From positions 1-21,531 of the forward strand of contig JAVBOP010000028.1 in NCBI GenBank assembly GCA_031550405.1: a stretch of DNA of 21,531 nucleotides, written 5' to 3'. Under the pieces are notes generated by a model. The model searched no databases. It saw only the letters and a program-made list of their open reading frames with translations, and was not told where the DNA came from. Below, piece by piece: positions 1 to 7,313 of the stretch; the stretch's first letter is position 1; every line of letters begins with the position of its first letter. The stretch comes from JAVBOP01 sp031550405 (GTDB lineage: Bacteria > Bacteroidota > Ignavibacteria > Kapaibacteriales > UBA2268). The position numbers and the translations under genes were made by a program.

Positions 1-157
1 GATTGAAAGTTCAAATTCTTCGTTCAGAGACAATTTAGCAAGATTTAACAGAAAAACTAAAAGATACACTAAGTCGTTGAAAATGCTGGAGATTACGTTA
101 GATTTGTTTTTAGATAAAACCTTACATGATTTTGATTATGAGTTAACAATCACATAA
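1..157 (+). CDS. IS1-family transposase, C-terminal fragment (5' part outside window)
   Basis: The frame is open from the window edge to TAA at 155-157 and encodes about 51 residues. It starts I-E-S-S-N-S and continues R-D-N-L-A-R-F-N-R-K-T-K-R-Y-T-K-S, then L-K-M-L-E. This matches the end of IS1-type DDE transposases, where the last catalytic Glu lies in an (I/V)-E-x-x-N motif followed by a conserved N/H-L-A-R-x-x-R-K-(S/T)-x-x-(F/Y)-(S/T)-K-S stretch. In that family the enzyme cuts and rejoins element ends. The rest of the element lies upstream of the window, so it cannot be judged intact or broken. I could not identify its right inverted repeat after the stop. The family call rests on remembered consensus, not a search. 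Confidence 0.75.
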   Translation, partial: IESSNSSFRDNLARFNRKTKRYTKSLKMLEITLDLFLDKTLHDFDYELTIT

Positions 158-502
158 GCAACAATAAAGTAACAATGCCCAAAATACAGCTCAAAATATG
201 AATATTTATTCATTTTTGATTGAATTATTTTTTATAATTATTTTTTGAAGTAAAAGCTGATGGACGATGTCCAGTTTTTTATGACTCAGCAATTCTATAA
301 TACCGCCATTTAAGTACTCTGTACGTCAACAGCTATAAATATATTCTGGAATATCACGAAATTATGAAATATAATGGTTTAATATGGATAGATTATTCAA
401 GGAAAGGGTAAATATAAACAGCGAAATGTAAGAAAAAAATAAAAATTTGCGCATAAAAAACCACATAATACCAATCATTTAATTTGCTGATTTATAAGTA
501 TG
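158..502. other. AT-rich intergenic stretch without a convincing gene
   Basis: It lies between the transposase stop and the end of hpnE. It holds a small palindrome at 198-213, an 11-bp direct repeat of AATTATTTTTT at 223-233 and 236-246, and an open frame of 36 codons without a good start at 301-411. That frame ends in I-W-I-D-Y-S-R-K-G and might be a remnant, but I do not recognise it. The right end of the IS1 element should also lie here, but I could not define it. Confidence 0.5.
198..213. repeat. Short palindrome ATGAATA-TT-TATTCAT
   Basis: Two perfect 7-bp arms flank a 2-nt centre. It shares the ATGAA...TTCAT core of the other palindromes in this window and lies 40 bp after the transposase stop. 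In such AT-rich DNA a 7-bp arm alone is weak evidence, so membership in the repeat family is tentative. Confidence 0.4.
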
Positions 503-1813
503 TTATAGAAAATGTTTCAGCAATAATTTGGCGCTGGAGGCAGCGCTTTCAATCGTTGCAGGTAGATTTGTTTCAGTCCAGCCGCCTATTATGAAAAATT
601 TTTTAATATCAGTTTGCGAAGTAGGGCGAAATTTGCCATTTTCACTTGTAATCAATGGGGTCGCATTTTTATCTTTTAAAATTTTATAATCGTGTAAAAT
701 TGCAAATTTTGAAAGCGGGAATAAAACATGTAATTCACTTAAAATTAAGACTAATAAGTCAGAATTATTTAAATTTATTAATTCATTTGCAGCGCTTATT
801 GTAATTGCTAATTGTTGTGAATTATTTAATGAAAATTTATTAATAATTTTGTTTTGATTGAAAATCCATTGTATATTCGTGTCAATACATCCTATAAATT
901 CTTCCTCCATAATAATTCTATCAAACAGCAGATATATTGATATTATTGGAGATGATGGGAAATTCGTATAATGGTCTTTAAAATAAGGACATATATTGTA
1001 CAGTTGTTTCGGAGGCAAGGCTGAAATGACGTATTCAGCGAAATGCTTTTCTCCATCTTGAGTTTCAATACCAACACATTGATTTTGCCTGATAATTATT
1101 TTTTTAACTTTATTGTTTAAATATAATTTTCCTCCAAGCTCAGAAAATTTTTCATCAAAATTATCAAAAATATCGCTTAATGGTGCATTTGCGAAAAATA
1201 AAGCAGCATCTTTTGAATTGCTAAGGATCAATTTTTTAATGACATTAGAGAATAATTTCGTAGAAGCAAGATGAACAGGCGAATTTAATGTTGCAAGAAT
1301 TACTGGCTCCCAAAAGCATTTAATCATTTTTTCATCCTGATTTGTCTGTCGCAAAAAATCAAGAGTTGTTGTATCATTATGAATATTTTTTAATAATTTT
1401 TTGAATACATTCAAAGTCCGAAATTTTGCAGAAATAGAAACCGTATTGATATTAAATAGAGCATACAAAACGCCCAGTTTTCCTAACAATTTTAAAGGTT
1501 TAAATTCAAAAGTTTCGCCTGACAGCGTTTTAAATTTAACATACATAACATCTTTATAATTAAATAAATTATCTTTGTCAAGCCATTTAATAATTTCAAA
1601 AAAATTGTGATAAATTCCCGCAAAAATATGCTGCCCATTGTCAATTTCATTTATCTTATTTGGAAGAGGAGTTTTAGCCAAATTGGTAGAAAAACAGCAA
1701 CCTCCAATCTGCTTTCTGCTTTCAAAAATTTCTACTTTAAAACCAGCTTTTGCCAGATGAAAAGCAGCCGAAATGCCTGCAATTCCCGCTCCACATATAA
1801 TTACTTTTTTCAT
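503..1813 (-). CDS. hpnE: Hydroxysqualene dehydroxylase-like FAD amine oxidase
   Basis: This 436-residue protein belongs to the FAD-dependent amine oxidase/phytoene desaturase fold. A dinucleotide-binding G-A-G-I-A-G motif is at residues 8-13, and a Glu after the second strand (about 31) should contact the FAD ribose. Features I associate with HpnE are D-N-G-Q-H near residue 60, F-W-E-P-V-x-L-A-T-L-N in the middle, I-Q-W-I-F, and a C-terminal G-G-W-T-x-T-x-L-P-A-T-I-E-S-A that closes the FAD site. In the HpnC/HpnD/HpnE route HpnE reduces hydroxysqualene to squalene, feeding hopanoids or other triterpenoids. HpnC and HpnD are not in the window. Its ATG overlaps the stop of the upstream phosphatase gene by 4 bp (ATGA), suggesting translational coupling. 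A carotenoid or other squalene-associated desaturase is the main alternative. Confidence 0.78.
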   Translation of the reverse strand: MKKVIICGAGIAGISAAFHLAKAGFKVEIFESRKQIGGCCFSTNLAKTPLPNKINEIDNGQHIFAGIYHNFFEIIKWLDKDNLFNYKDVMYVKFKTLSGETFEFKPLKLLGKLGVLYALFNINTVSISAKFRTLNVFKKLLKNIHNDTTTLDFLRQTNQDEKMIKCFWEPVILATLNSPVHLASTKLFSNVIKKLILSNSKDAALFFANAPLSDIFDNFDEKFSELGGKLYLNNKVKKIIIRQNQCVGIETQDGEKHFAEYVISALPPKQLYNICPYFKDHYTNFPSSPIISIYLLFDRIIMEEEFIGCIDTNIQWIFNQNKIINKFSLNNSQQLAITISAANELINLNNSDLLVLILSELHVLFPLSKFAILHDYKILKDKNATPLITSENGKFRPTSQTDIKKFFIIGGWTETNLPATIESAASSAKLLLKHFL

Positions 1814-2475
1814 ACAGAATAATTAATAAATTTTAACTTTTTCAATACAAATATTGTCGAACGATATGAAGCATAGGCGTAAAAAATGGCGGCATAAACA
1901 TCAATAGAATAATGCACTCTTTGAATGAGTATTCCAATCATCACAACGATAAGTCCTATAATCATAAGCAGTTTAGCGAATTTATGCCTGTTTTCAGTAA
2001 TAAGTATCACAACCAAAGTTGTCGAAGTATGTCCGGAATAAAATAAATCTTTTAAAATTATCTGCCCGTCGCCAAACCAAATTAATAGCGGATCGATTAG
2101 TGGAATTATGCCCGCAGGCGGCTCTAACGGCAGCAAATAAGTGGCAAAAATACGGAAAAAATACACAAAAAAGTATCCGAGCAATATTTGCAGCGTTTTT
2201 TCCGGTTTCGCCAAAGCCAGCACCAAAGCAATGGCTTGAGATGTATAAATTGCAATAAAAATTATGGCATTAAAAGCAAGCGGCGGCACGTTTCCGAAAA
2301 GCGGATCAATAAAAATTGCACCCTGCCTGTATTCCATAACTGATTGAAATATAGAGACAAAGTACATTAGGAATATAAACAGGGTAATTATAGAGAAAAA
2401 AGCGATGACAAATTTTTTATCAGAAAGTGCAATTTTCCATCTATCAATTGGTAATTTCAAAATACTATTCATCAT
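1810..2475 (-). CDS. PAP2-family (sphingomyelin synthase-like) membrane phosphatase/transferase
   Basis: This is a 221-residue integral membrane protein with about six hydrophobic segments (roughly 22-43, 66-88, 95-115, 145-160, 168-185, 192-205). The catalytic motifs are those of the PAP2_C/sphingomyelin-synthase branch: D-L-F-Y-S-G-H-T with His149, and R-V-H-Y-S-I-D-V with His188 and Asp192. The H-x3-D spacing matches the SMS triad. Members remove or transfer phospho-headgroups on lipids through a phospho-His intermediate; the substrate here cannot be read from sequence. It starts with two consecutive Met codons and has no Shine-Dalgarno. It lies 39 bp after the S41 protease gene and overlaps hpnE by 4 bp, so the three are probably one transcript. 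Handling of a lipid phosphate or prenyl diphosphate would fit its hpnE neighbour, but that is inference. Confidence 0.75.
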   Translation of the reverse strand: MMNSILKLPIDRWKIALSDKKFVIAFFSIITLFIFLMYFVSIFQSVMEYRQGAIFIDPLFGNVPPLAFNAIIFIAIYTSQAIALVLALAKPEKTLQILLGYFFVYFFRIFATYLLPLEPPAGIIPLIDPLLIWFGDGQIILKDLFYSGHTSTTLVVILITENRHKFAKLLMIIGLIVVMIGILIQRVHYSIDVYAAIFYAYASYRSTIFVLKKLKFINYSV

Positions 2476-2514
2476 AAGCGGAATAAGTTTAACAATAGTT
2501 ATATTAAAAAAAAA

Positions 2515-4101
2515 TCATTTTAACATCTGTTTGGCTTGCTGTTTGCTTTTAATTGCTTGGGCGACGGTGGGATTGGAGATGGCATTGACAGCTTGGAAGC
2601 CAAAATCGTCCCAAAAATACTGGGCAAAGCAAGCCTTTAATTTACTCCTAATTGCCTCCTTGTCCTTTGCGTACATTTCATCGTTCCAAATACGCTTTAT
2701 GTTGTATGAAAATTGCCGAAATAGCTGCATTTCATTTTCACCAACCACATACTCAAATAAAAATTTATTAATATTATTTCTAAACTGGGCAGGCACTAAG
2801 GTATGATTTTTAAATGCAAACTCAAGCAAAATCCCTTTGGTAACAAGTGTTTCCGTCAAAAGCGACAAGCTATCTTCATTCACCTTCACATCTGGCGAAA
2901 TACCGCCCATTTCAAGAATATTTTTTCCCTTTTTTGATTTAAAAACATTAACATGCGTTGGCATTGGTTCCGATTTTTGCCTTTGAACTAAATTATCGTA
3001 AACCTCTGGGTTCATTAGTTTCAGGGCAGGATCTATTTCCATTTGCTGAACATTTTTTTTCTCTATCGTTCGCCCGGAAGGGGTTGTAAATTCCGCAATT
3101 GTGATGCGATAGCCCGTTGTATCAATCAATCCCCACGACTTCTGAATTGATCCTTTGCCATACGACCGCTCGCCTATAATGATGCCTCTATCCAAATCCT
3201 GGATTGCGCCGGCAAAAATTTCGCTTGCTGAAGCCGAATTGTGATTAATAAGCACAAGCAGCGGCATATTCTCAAAAATCCCGCCATCAGTGGCAATAAC
3301 CTCATATTTCAGCTCATTTTTTCGAGCACTGTTCTTAAATATCGTGTCTCCTTTCGCAATAAACTCATCAATCATGGCAATCGCAATATCCACTACACCG
3401 CCGCTATTATTTCGCAAATCAAAGATTATTCCGTCTAACTTGTGGTATTCAAGCTCATTAGCTATTGATTTTAATTCATTCAAAGAGTTCGAAGAAAAAT
3501 GAGAAAGCAATATGTATGCGGTTTTTTTATCGGGAAAAACAAAATAAGCCGAAATGGAAGGCGCTTCATATTCTTTGCAAACCAGCACGCTTTCTTTCAA
3601 TTCGAGTGAATTATAATTCATCCATTTTATACTGACTGTGTCGCCTGGATTGCACTTCAATGCACTGTCTAACTGCTTGATATTAGGCATTGTTGCCGCT
3701 ATTCCATTGACTGAAACAAGCCAGCTTCCACGCAAAATACCAGCTTCTTCAGCGGGACTGAATTTGTCAATAGAATAAATAAAAATTGAGTCTGAAAAAA
3801 AGGTCGTGCGAATACCTGTCGAAGCCGTTTTTCCAACCTGATAATTGATATAATTGTTCCAAATAGCTTTTGGATAGTAAGCATTCTGCGGATTGACCGA
3901 CTTAAACATCGCTGAAAATGCGGAGTCACAAGCTCTATAAATATCTACGCTATCCTTGCTGTATTCATAAAGAGCTTCGACAAGGGAGCGAAATTTTCGA
4001 GTCTGAAAATCAATTATTTTCTCAACAGAATCCTGCTTCACCTGTGCTGCTACAACATTTGGAACAAGCAATAGCATTGTCAATATTAAAAATATTTTCA
4101 T
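2515..4101 (-). CDS. S41 (C-terminal processing, Ctp/Tsp) serine protease with PDZ domain
   Basis: This 528-residue exported protein starts with a signal peptide (residues 1-19, cleavage probably after V-V-A-A or A-Q). A PDZ domain at about 95-175 has the S-P-A-E-E-A-G-I-L-R-G carboxylate-loop region at 115-125. The S41 catalytic core at 185-360 has D-L-R-N-N-S-G-G at 228-235. The likely nucleophile is Ser291 in N-S-A-S-A-S-E-I, with Lys316 in Y-G-K-G-S-I-Q and Gln320; the Ser-Lys distance of 25 is as in D1P/CtpB. The C-terminal 170 residues extend beyond the core, as in many Bacteroidota members. Family role: periplasmic processing or degradation of proteins from their C-termini. The upstream gap to the tRNA terminator is only about 45 bp. 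A weak -10-like TATCTTTC (minus, 4126-4133) is the only promoter candidate there. No Shine-Dalgarno is seen. Confidence 0.9.
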   Translation of the reverse strand: MKIFLILTMLLLVPNVVAAQVKQDSVEKIIDFQTRKFRSLVEALYEYSKDSVDIYRACDSAFSAMFKSVNPQNAYYPKAIWNNYINYQVGKTASTGIRTTFFSDSIFIYSIDKFSPAEEAGILRGSWLVSVNGIAATMPNIKQLDSALKCNPGDTVSIKWMNYNSLELKESVLVCKEYEAPSISAYFVFPDKKTAYILLSHFSSNSLNELKSIANELEYHKLDGIIFDLRNNSGGVVDIAIAMIDEFIAKGDTIFKNSARKNELKYEVIATDGGIFENMPLLVLINHNSASASEIFAGAIQDLDRGIIIGERSYGKGSIQKSWGLIDTTGYRITIAEFTTPSGRTIEKKNVQQMEIDPALKLMNPEVYDNLVQRQKSEPMPTHVNVFKSKKGKNILEMGGISPDVKVNEDSLSLLTETLVTKGILLEFAFKNHTLVPAQFRNNINKFLFEYVVGENEMQLFRQFSYNIKRIWNDEMYAKDKEAIRSKLKACFAQYFWDDFGFQAVNAISNPTVAQAIKSKQQAKQMLK

Positions 4102-4145
4102 TTTTCTGTTATTTATATGCCGTTTGAAAGATAAGTAATAACAAA

Positions 4146-4175
4146 AAAAAGAGTTCCATCGGTAGAACTCTTTTT
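4146..4175 (-). terminator. Rho-independent terminator after tRNA-Ser
   Basis: The arms GAGTTC (4151-4156) and GAACTC (4165-4170) flank an 8-nt loop and are extended by A5/T5. Read on minus, the hairpin ends the tRNA transcript and is followed by an uninterrupted U run. T's on the plus side mean it could work in both directions. Confidence 0.85.
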
Positions 4176-4178
4176 GGG

Positions 4179-4267
4179 CGGAGAGGGCGAGATTCGAACT
4201 CGCGGTAGAGCGTTAACCCTACGACGGTTTAGCAAACCGCTGCCTTCAGCCACTCGGCCACCCCTCC
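4179..4267 (-). tRNA. tRNA-Ser (anticodon GCU)
   Basis: Read on minus, the gene folds into a complete class II tRNA of 89 nt. The acceptor strand GGAGGGG pairs with CCTCTCC (one G-U) and is followed by discriminator G. The anticodon stem GCGGT/ACCGT encloses the loop TTGCTAA, giving anticodon GCU. There is a long variable arm, and a T arm GCGAG-TTCGAAT-CTCGC. The long variable arm, discriminator G and anticodon agree on serine (AGC/AGU codons). CCA is not encoded; the next three bases read CCC. A terminator follows directly and a promoter precedes it. Confidence 0.97.
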
Positions 4268-4292
4268 TCACTTTTTCATTTTTTTTTGAATA

Positions 4293-4324
4293 CAAAGATA
4301 CGAGTTTTTTTATTGCTACGCAAA
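4293..4324 (-). promoter_or_regulatory. Bacteroidota-type promoter for tRNA-Ser
   Basis: Read on minus, TTTG (4324-4321) is followed after 20 bp by TATCTTTG (4300-4293). This fits the TTTG / TAnnTTTG pattern of the Bacteroidota primary sigma factor. Transcription would begin around 4287, about 20 bp before the mature tRNA 5' end. Confidence 0.75.
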
Positions 4325-4357
4325 TAGTTTTTTTCTTTCCTTATTCTACAATGGTAC

Positions 4358-4388
4358 TTTGGAAGTTAAGATGATTATCATAACTTTG
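4358..4388 (+). promoter_or_regulatory. Bacteroidota-type promoter for the aminotransferase
   Basis: TTTG at 4358-4361 and TAACTTTG at 4381-4388 are 19 bp apart, matching the TTTG / TAnnTTTG pattern. Transcription would begin near 4394, leaving a leader of about 85 nt. It is back to back with the tRNA-Ser promoter, with only 33 bp between the two -33 boxes. A start near 4394 would also exclude any translation start at or before that point, though not the ATG at 4409. Confidence 0.7.
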
Positions 4389-4477
4389 CTTTGCTATATG
4401 GTTAAAAAATGTTAATTTTGATGTTTATAAATTTGTCATTTTTAACAACTAATCATAAAATTCTATTCGGAGAAGTA

Positions 4478-5674
4478 ATGTCTGAAATGAAAATAGTTCC
4501 TTCAAAAAGAACTGAGAACGTAAAATATGCCATCCGCGATATAACTGTTCTTGCCGGACAGGTGGCAAAAACCGGCAAAGAAATGCTTTATTTGAACATC
4601 GGCGACCCTAATGTTTATGACTGGACAACGCCTCGACATATTATTGAAGCAACATATAAGGCAATGCTTGATAATCACAACGGCTATTCGCCGTCAAGCG
4701 GCATCAATGACGCTGTTAAGGCAATTGAAGCCGAAGCTAATCGCAAAGGTATTGATAATATTCTTGATATTTTTGTAACAACTGGCGGCAGCGAAGCTAT
4801 TGAGCTTTGTCTTACAGCGTTGTTAAATCCCGGCGATAATTTTCTGATGCCTACTCCCGGTTACCCTTTATATACAGCCGTTGAGAGTAAAATCGAAGCT
4901 ACGCCAAATCCATATTATCTTGATGAAAATAACGGCTGGCAGCCTGATATAGAGGATATTAAATCAAAAATTGATGAAAAAACAAAGGCTATCGTTTTGA
5001 TTAATCCAAATAATCCGACAGGCTCTGTTTGCAAAAAGGAAACGCTTTTGCAAATCATTGATTTGGCATTGAAGCACAATATCGTAATTTTTGCAGATGA
5101 AATTTATGATAAATTAATTTTTGATGATACGGAAATGGTTTCTATCGCTTCATTAAATAAAGATGTTTCCTGTATTACTTTTTCTGGTTTGTCCAAAAAT
5201 TATGTGGTTCCGGGCTGGCGTATTGGCTGGGGAATTGTGAGCGGAAAACGCGAAGTTATGGGCGATTATATTGAAGCGATAAATAAGTTATTGCGTGCAA
5301 GGCTTTGTGCCAATCACCCAGAACAATTTGGACTTGTTGCAGCGTTAAATGGTGACCAGAGCCACATTCCAGCGATGAATAAGATTTTGCAAAAGCGTCG
5401 TGATTTGACTTTGGACATTATCAAAACTATTCCACAGGTTGAAATTGTTAAGCCGCAGGGTGCATTTTACGGATATGCTTCAATTGATGTAAAAGATGAC
5501 ACTAAATTTTGCACTGAACTGCTGAAAGAGACAGGTGTTGTAACGGTTCCGGGCAGCGGTTTTGGCAAAAAAGAAGGAAGAAATTATTTCCGCTACGTTA
5601 TTTTGCCGCCAGAAGATGTTTTAGAAAAGGGTTTCAAAAAAATAGCAGACTTCCTCAAAACGTATAAAGATTAG
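4478..5674 (+). CDS. Class I/II PLP-dependent aminotransferase (alanine aminotransferase-like)
   Basis: This 398-residue fold-type I aminotransferase has N-P-N-N-P-T-G at 176-182 (PLP-contacting Asn179) and A-D-E-I-Y at 206-210 (Asp207 for the pyridine nitrogen, Tyr210). The Schiff-base Lys240 is in S-G-L-S-K, and G-W-R-I-G-W is at 246-251. The N-terminal L-N-I-G-D-P-N and G-Y-S-P-S-S-G resemble AlaA/AlaT-like and archaeal-type alanine/aspartate aminotransferases, which exchange amino groups between alanine or other amino acids and 2-oxoglutarate. The exact substrate is not certain. I chose ATG 4478 over the in-frame ATG at 4409 because a strong GGAGAAG (4469-4475) lies 2 bp before the codon and the extra 23 residues resemble no family N-terminus. 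It is monocistronic, with its own promoter and terminator. Confidence 0.9.
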   Translation: MSEMKIVPSKRTENVKYAIRDITVLAGQVAKTGKEMLYLNIGDPNVYDWTTPRHIIEATYKAMLDNHNGYSPSSGINDAVKAIEAEANRKGIDNILDIFVTTGGSEAIELCLTALLNPGDNFLMPTPGYPLYTAVESKIEATPNPYYLDENNGWQPDIEDIKSKIDEKTKAIVLINPNNPTGSVCKKETLLQIIDLALKHNIVIFADEIYDKLIFDDTEMVSIASLNKDVSCITFSGLSKNYVVPGWRIGWGIVSGKREVMGDYIEAINKLLRARLCANHPEQFGLVAALNGDQSHIPAMNKILQKRRDLTLDIIKTIPQVEIVKPQGAFYGYASIDVKDDTKFCTELLKETGVVTVPGSGFGKKEGRNYFRYVILPPEDVLEKGFKKIADFLKTYKD

Positions 5675-5679
5675 TATAA

Positions 5680-5717
5680 AAAGGCGGGTTGATTCAACCT
5701 GCCTTTATTTTTTTGAG
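5680..5717 (+). terminator. Rho-independent terminator of the aminotransferase
   Basis: An 11-bp stem, AAAGGCGGGTT (5680-5690) with AACCTGCCTTT (5696-5706), has one G-U pair and a 5-nt loop GATTC. It is followed by a T-rich tract to 5714. Confidence 0.9.
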
Positions 5718-5954
5718 CTTAATTTACTCGTCGATATATGCGGCATAATCTGATTTAAGTATTTGGCTTTAATGGGTTTTTGCTATCCATGCGGTTTAAT
5801 GTTGGCAATTGCACACAGGATAATATCTTAGTTACCATTACAGGGGCAAGTGAGAAAATAGATGCTAAATGAATTCCTCTCGAGTAATATTACTTATGGT
5901 ACTTGTTCAAAAATATTGTAATTTTGTAAGCATTTGATAGATATACAGGCAAAA

Positions 5955-6410
5955 ATGAAAAAATATTTACTTGCATTATCCATGTTTTTACTGCTACTTG
6001 TACTGTCTGCCTGCGATGAAGAAGAGGCTACGCTTTTTGTTGACAAGCTACAAATTGGCAAAGAGGTGTACCTTGGAGCCCATTTGCTGCTCGACGGCGA
6101 TTCAACACGCTTTAAGATGGATTATGCAGCCAGCAGCATTGTATTGTGGACGCGCGTTGAAACCCAATATGACCAAAATGAAAGCAATATTGAGTTGCAT
6201 TTGAAGCGCATTGATAAAAGCGGAGCTGCTGCTATTGATACCATTATCGCCTTGCCTTATGAGCCTCTATATAGTACTTCAAATATAAGAATGAACCATA
6301 TAACTCTATCAGATACAGGAAGATATGAATGCAGGACGCTTATATTCCTAAACGGAATTGAAGGTGAGCCTCGCGAAATAGCTACAAAAAATTTTACAAT
6401 TTATCGTTAA
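5955..6410 (+). CDS. Small lipoprotein with an Ig-like domain motif
   Basis: From ATG 5955 the protein is 151 residues. It begins M-K-K-Y with a hydrophobic core and a lipobox L-S-A-C, so it should be lipidated at that Cys and anchored in the envelope. The Cys is followed by D-E-E-E. An acidic run here resembles the export signal that sends Bacteroidota lipoproteins to the cell surface; that is inference. Near the C-terminus L-S-D-T-G-R-Y-E-C-R has the D-x-G-x-Y-x-C pattern of immunoglobulin-like beta sandwiches. A TTG at 5934 could extend it by seven residues, but a weak AGG and the signal peptide favour 5955. A TAATTTTG at 5919-5926 is a possible -7 element without a good -33 partner. thiD starts 9 bp downstream, so the two are probably co-transcribed. 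Its function is unknown. Confidence 0.75.
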   Translation: MKKYLLALSMFLLLLVLSACDEEEATLFVDKLQIGKEVYLGAHLLLDGDSTRFKMDYAASSIVLWTRVETQYDQNESNIELHLKRIDKSGAAAIDTIIALPYEPLYSTSNIRMNHITLSDTGRYECRTLIFLNGIEGEPREIATKNFTIYR

Positions 6411-6419
6411 TTTTAATAT

Positions 6420-7256
6420 ATGAAAATATATCCCGTCGTGATGACTATTGCCGGTTCGGATAGTGGCGGTGGAGCTGGTATTCAAGCCGACTTAAAGACC
6501 ATATCTGCACTTGGGGCATTTGCTGCCACGGTAATAACTGCAATTACAGCGCAAAACACACAGCATGTAGAAGCCATACACCCTGTTCCAAGTTGCTTTA
6601 TAAAAAAACAGTTCGATGCCGTGATGTCTGATATCAATGTAAATGCTATAAAAACAGGCATGTTGCATTCTGCCGATGCGATTGCCACCGTAGCGAAATG
6701 TATTGACAAATACGATGTGAAAAATTTTGTATTAGACCCTGTTATGGTGGCAACAAGCGGCGACAGGCTGATAGAAGGGGAAACGGTTGGCGAACTGATA
6801 TTTGTTTTATTTCCTTTGGCAAAAATTATAACGCCTAATATCGACGAGGCGGAACTTATACTTAACAGAAAAATAACAACGCTTGACGACATGCTGACAG
6901 CTGCAAGAGATATGCTGGATACCAAATGCCATGCGGTGCTTTTGAAGGGCGGCCATCTGGATACTGGCGACAAGGTGTATGATGTCTATCAAACGGCGGA
7001 TTCCAGTACGCAGACGATAATCAGCTCCGAGCGCATTGATACCAGCAATGTACATGGCACAGGCTGCACCGTGTCGGCAGCGATAGCCACTTATCTTGCA
7101 TTGGGCAAATCTCTCGACGAAGCTGTGGCTTTAGGAAGGAACTATGTTGCTGAGGCTATCAAGGCAGGCAAGGATTATAAATTAGGCAATGGCAACGGTC
7201 CTCTCAATCATTTTTTTGAGCCTCAAAAGATGCAGAGAATAGATACAGGCAGTTGA
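6420..7256 (+). CDS. thiD: Hydroxymethylpyrimidine/phosphomethylpyrimidine kinase
   Basis: At 278 residues this has the usual length of ThiD in the ribokinase-like fold. M-T-I-A-G-S-D-S-G-G-G-A-G-I-Q-A-D at 8-24 is the ThiD/PdxK signature. D-P-V-M-V-A-T-S-G is at 106-114, and L-K-G-G-H at 175-179. The anion hole is H-G-T-G-C-T at 212-217, with Cys216 at the position of the catalytic Cys213 of Salmonella ThiD. It phosphorylates HMP and then HMP-phosphate to give HMP-PP for thiamine synthesis, in the cytoplasm. It follows the lipoprotein gene by 9 bp. No other thi gene is in the window, and I saw no TPP riboswitch landmarks upstream. It runs convergently towards the activase-like gene. Confidence 0.95.
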   Translation: MKIYPVVMTIAGSDSGGGAGIQADLKTISALGAFAATVITAITAQNTQHVEAIHPVPSCFIKKQFDAVMSDINVNAIKTGMLHSADAIATVAKCIDKYDVKNFVLDPVMVATSGDRLIEGETVGELIFVLFPLAKIITPNIDEAELILNRKITTLDDMLTAARDMLDTKCHAVLLKGGHLDTGDKVYDVYQTADSSTQTIISSERIDTSNVHGTGCTVSAAIATYLALGKSLDEAVALGRNYVAEAIKAGKDYKLGNGNGPLNHFFEPQKMQRIDTGS

Positions 7257-7289
7257 CAATAATTCGTTTAAATTTCATATATTAGCTCT

Positions 7290-7310
7290 ATTTATGAATA
7301 TTTTTTCATT
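7290..7310. repeat. Dispersed palindromic repeat, copy at end of the activase-like gene
   Basis: Arms ATGAA/TTCAT (extendable by AA/TT with mismatches) surround the loop TATTTT. It is identical over 21 bp to the copies at 8682-8702 and 9237-9257. It lies 3 bp after the stop codon of the minus-strand gene and 33 bp after the thiD stop, i.e. between convergent genes. Confidence 0.8.
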
Positions 7311-7313
7311 ATT

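Noticed and set aside
582..610. Repeat-like TATTATGAAAAATTTTTTAATA inside hpnE (and a similar string near 20417 inside queE)
   Set aside because: Only the AT-rich character is shared; there is no perfect arm pair, and the residues encoded in hpnE belong to the conserved C-terminal FAD motif.
4409..4477. Longer N-terminus for the aminotransferase
   Set aside because: The extra 23 residues are hydrophobic and unlike the family; a strong ribosome site precedes 4478.
5718..5954. TPP riboswitch upstream of the lipoprotein-thiD unit
   Set aside because: No CUGAGA or other conserved THI-box landmark is seen.
6482..6973. Open frame of 163 codons on minus within thiD
   Set aside because: ThiD signatures run through the whole plus frame; the minus frame is Ser/Ile-rich as expected for an antisense shadow.
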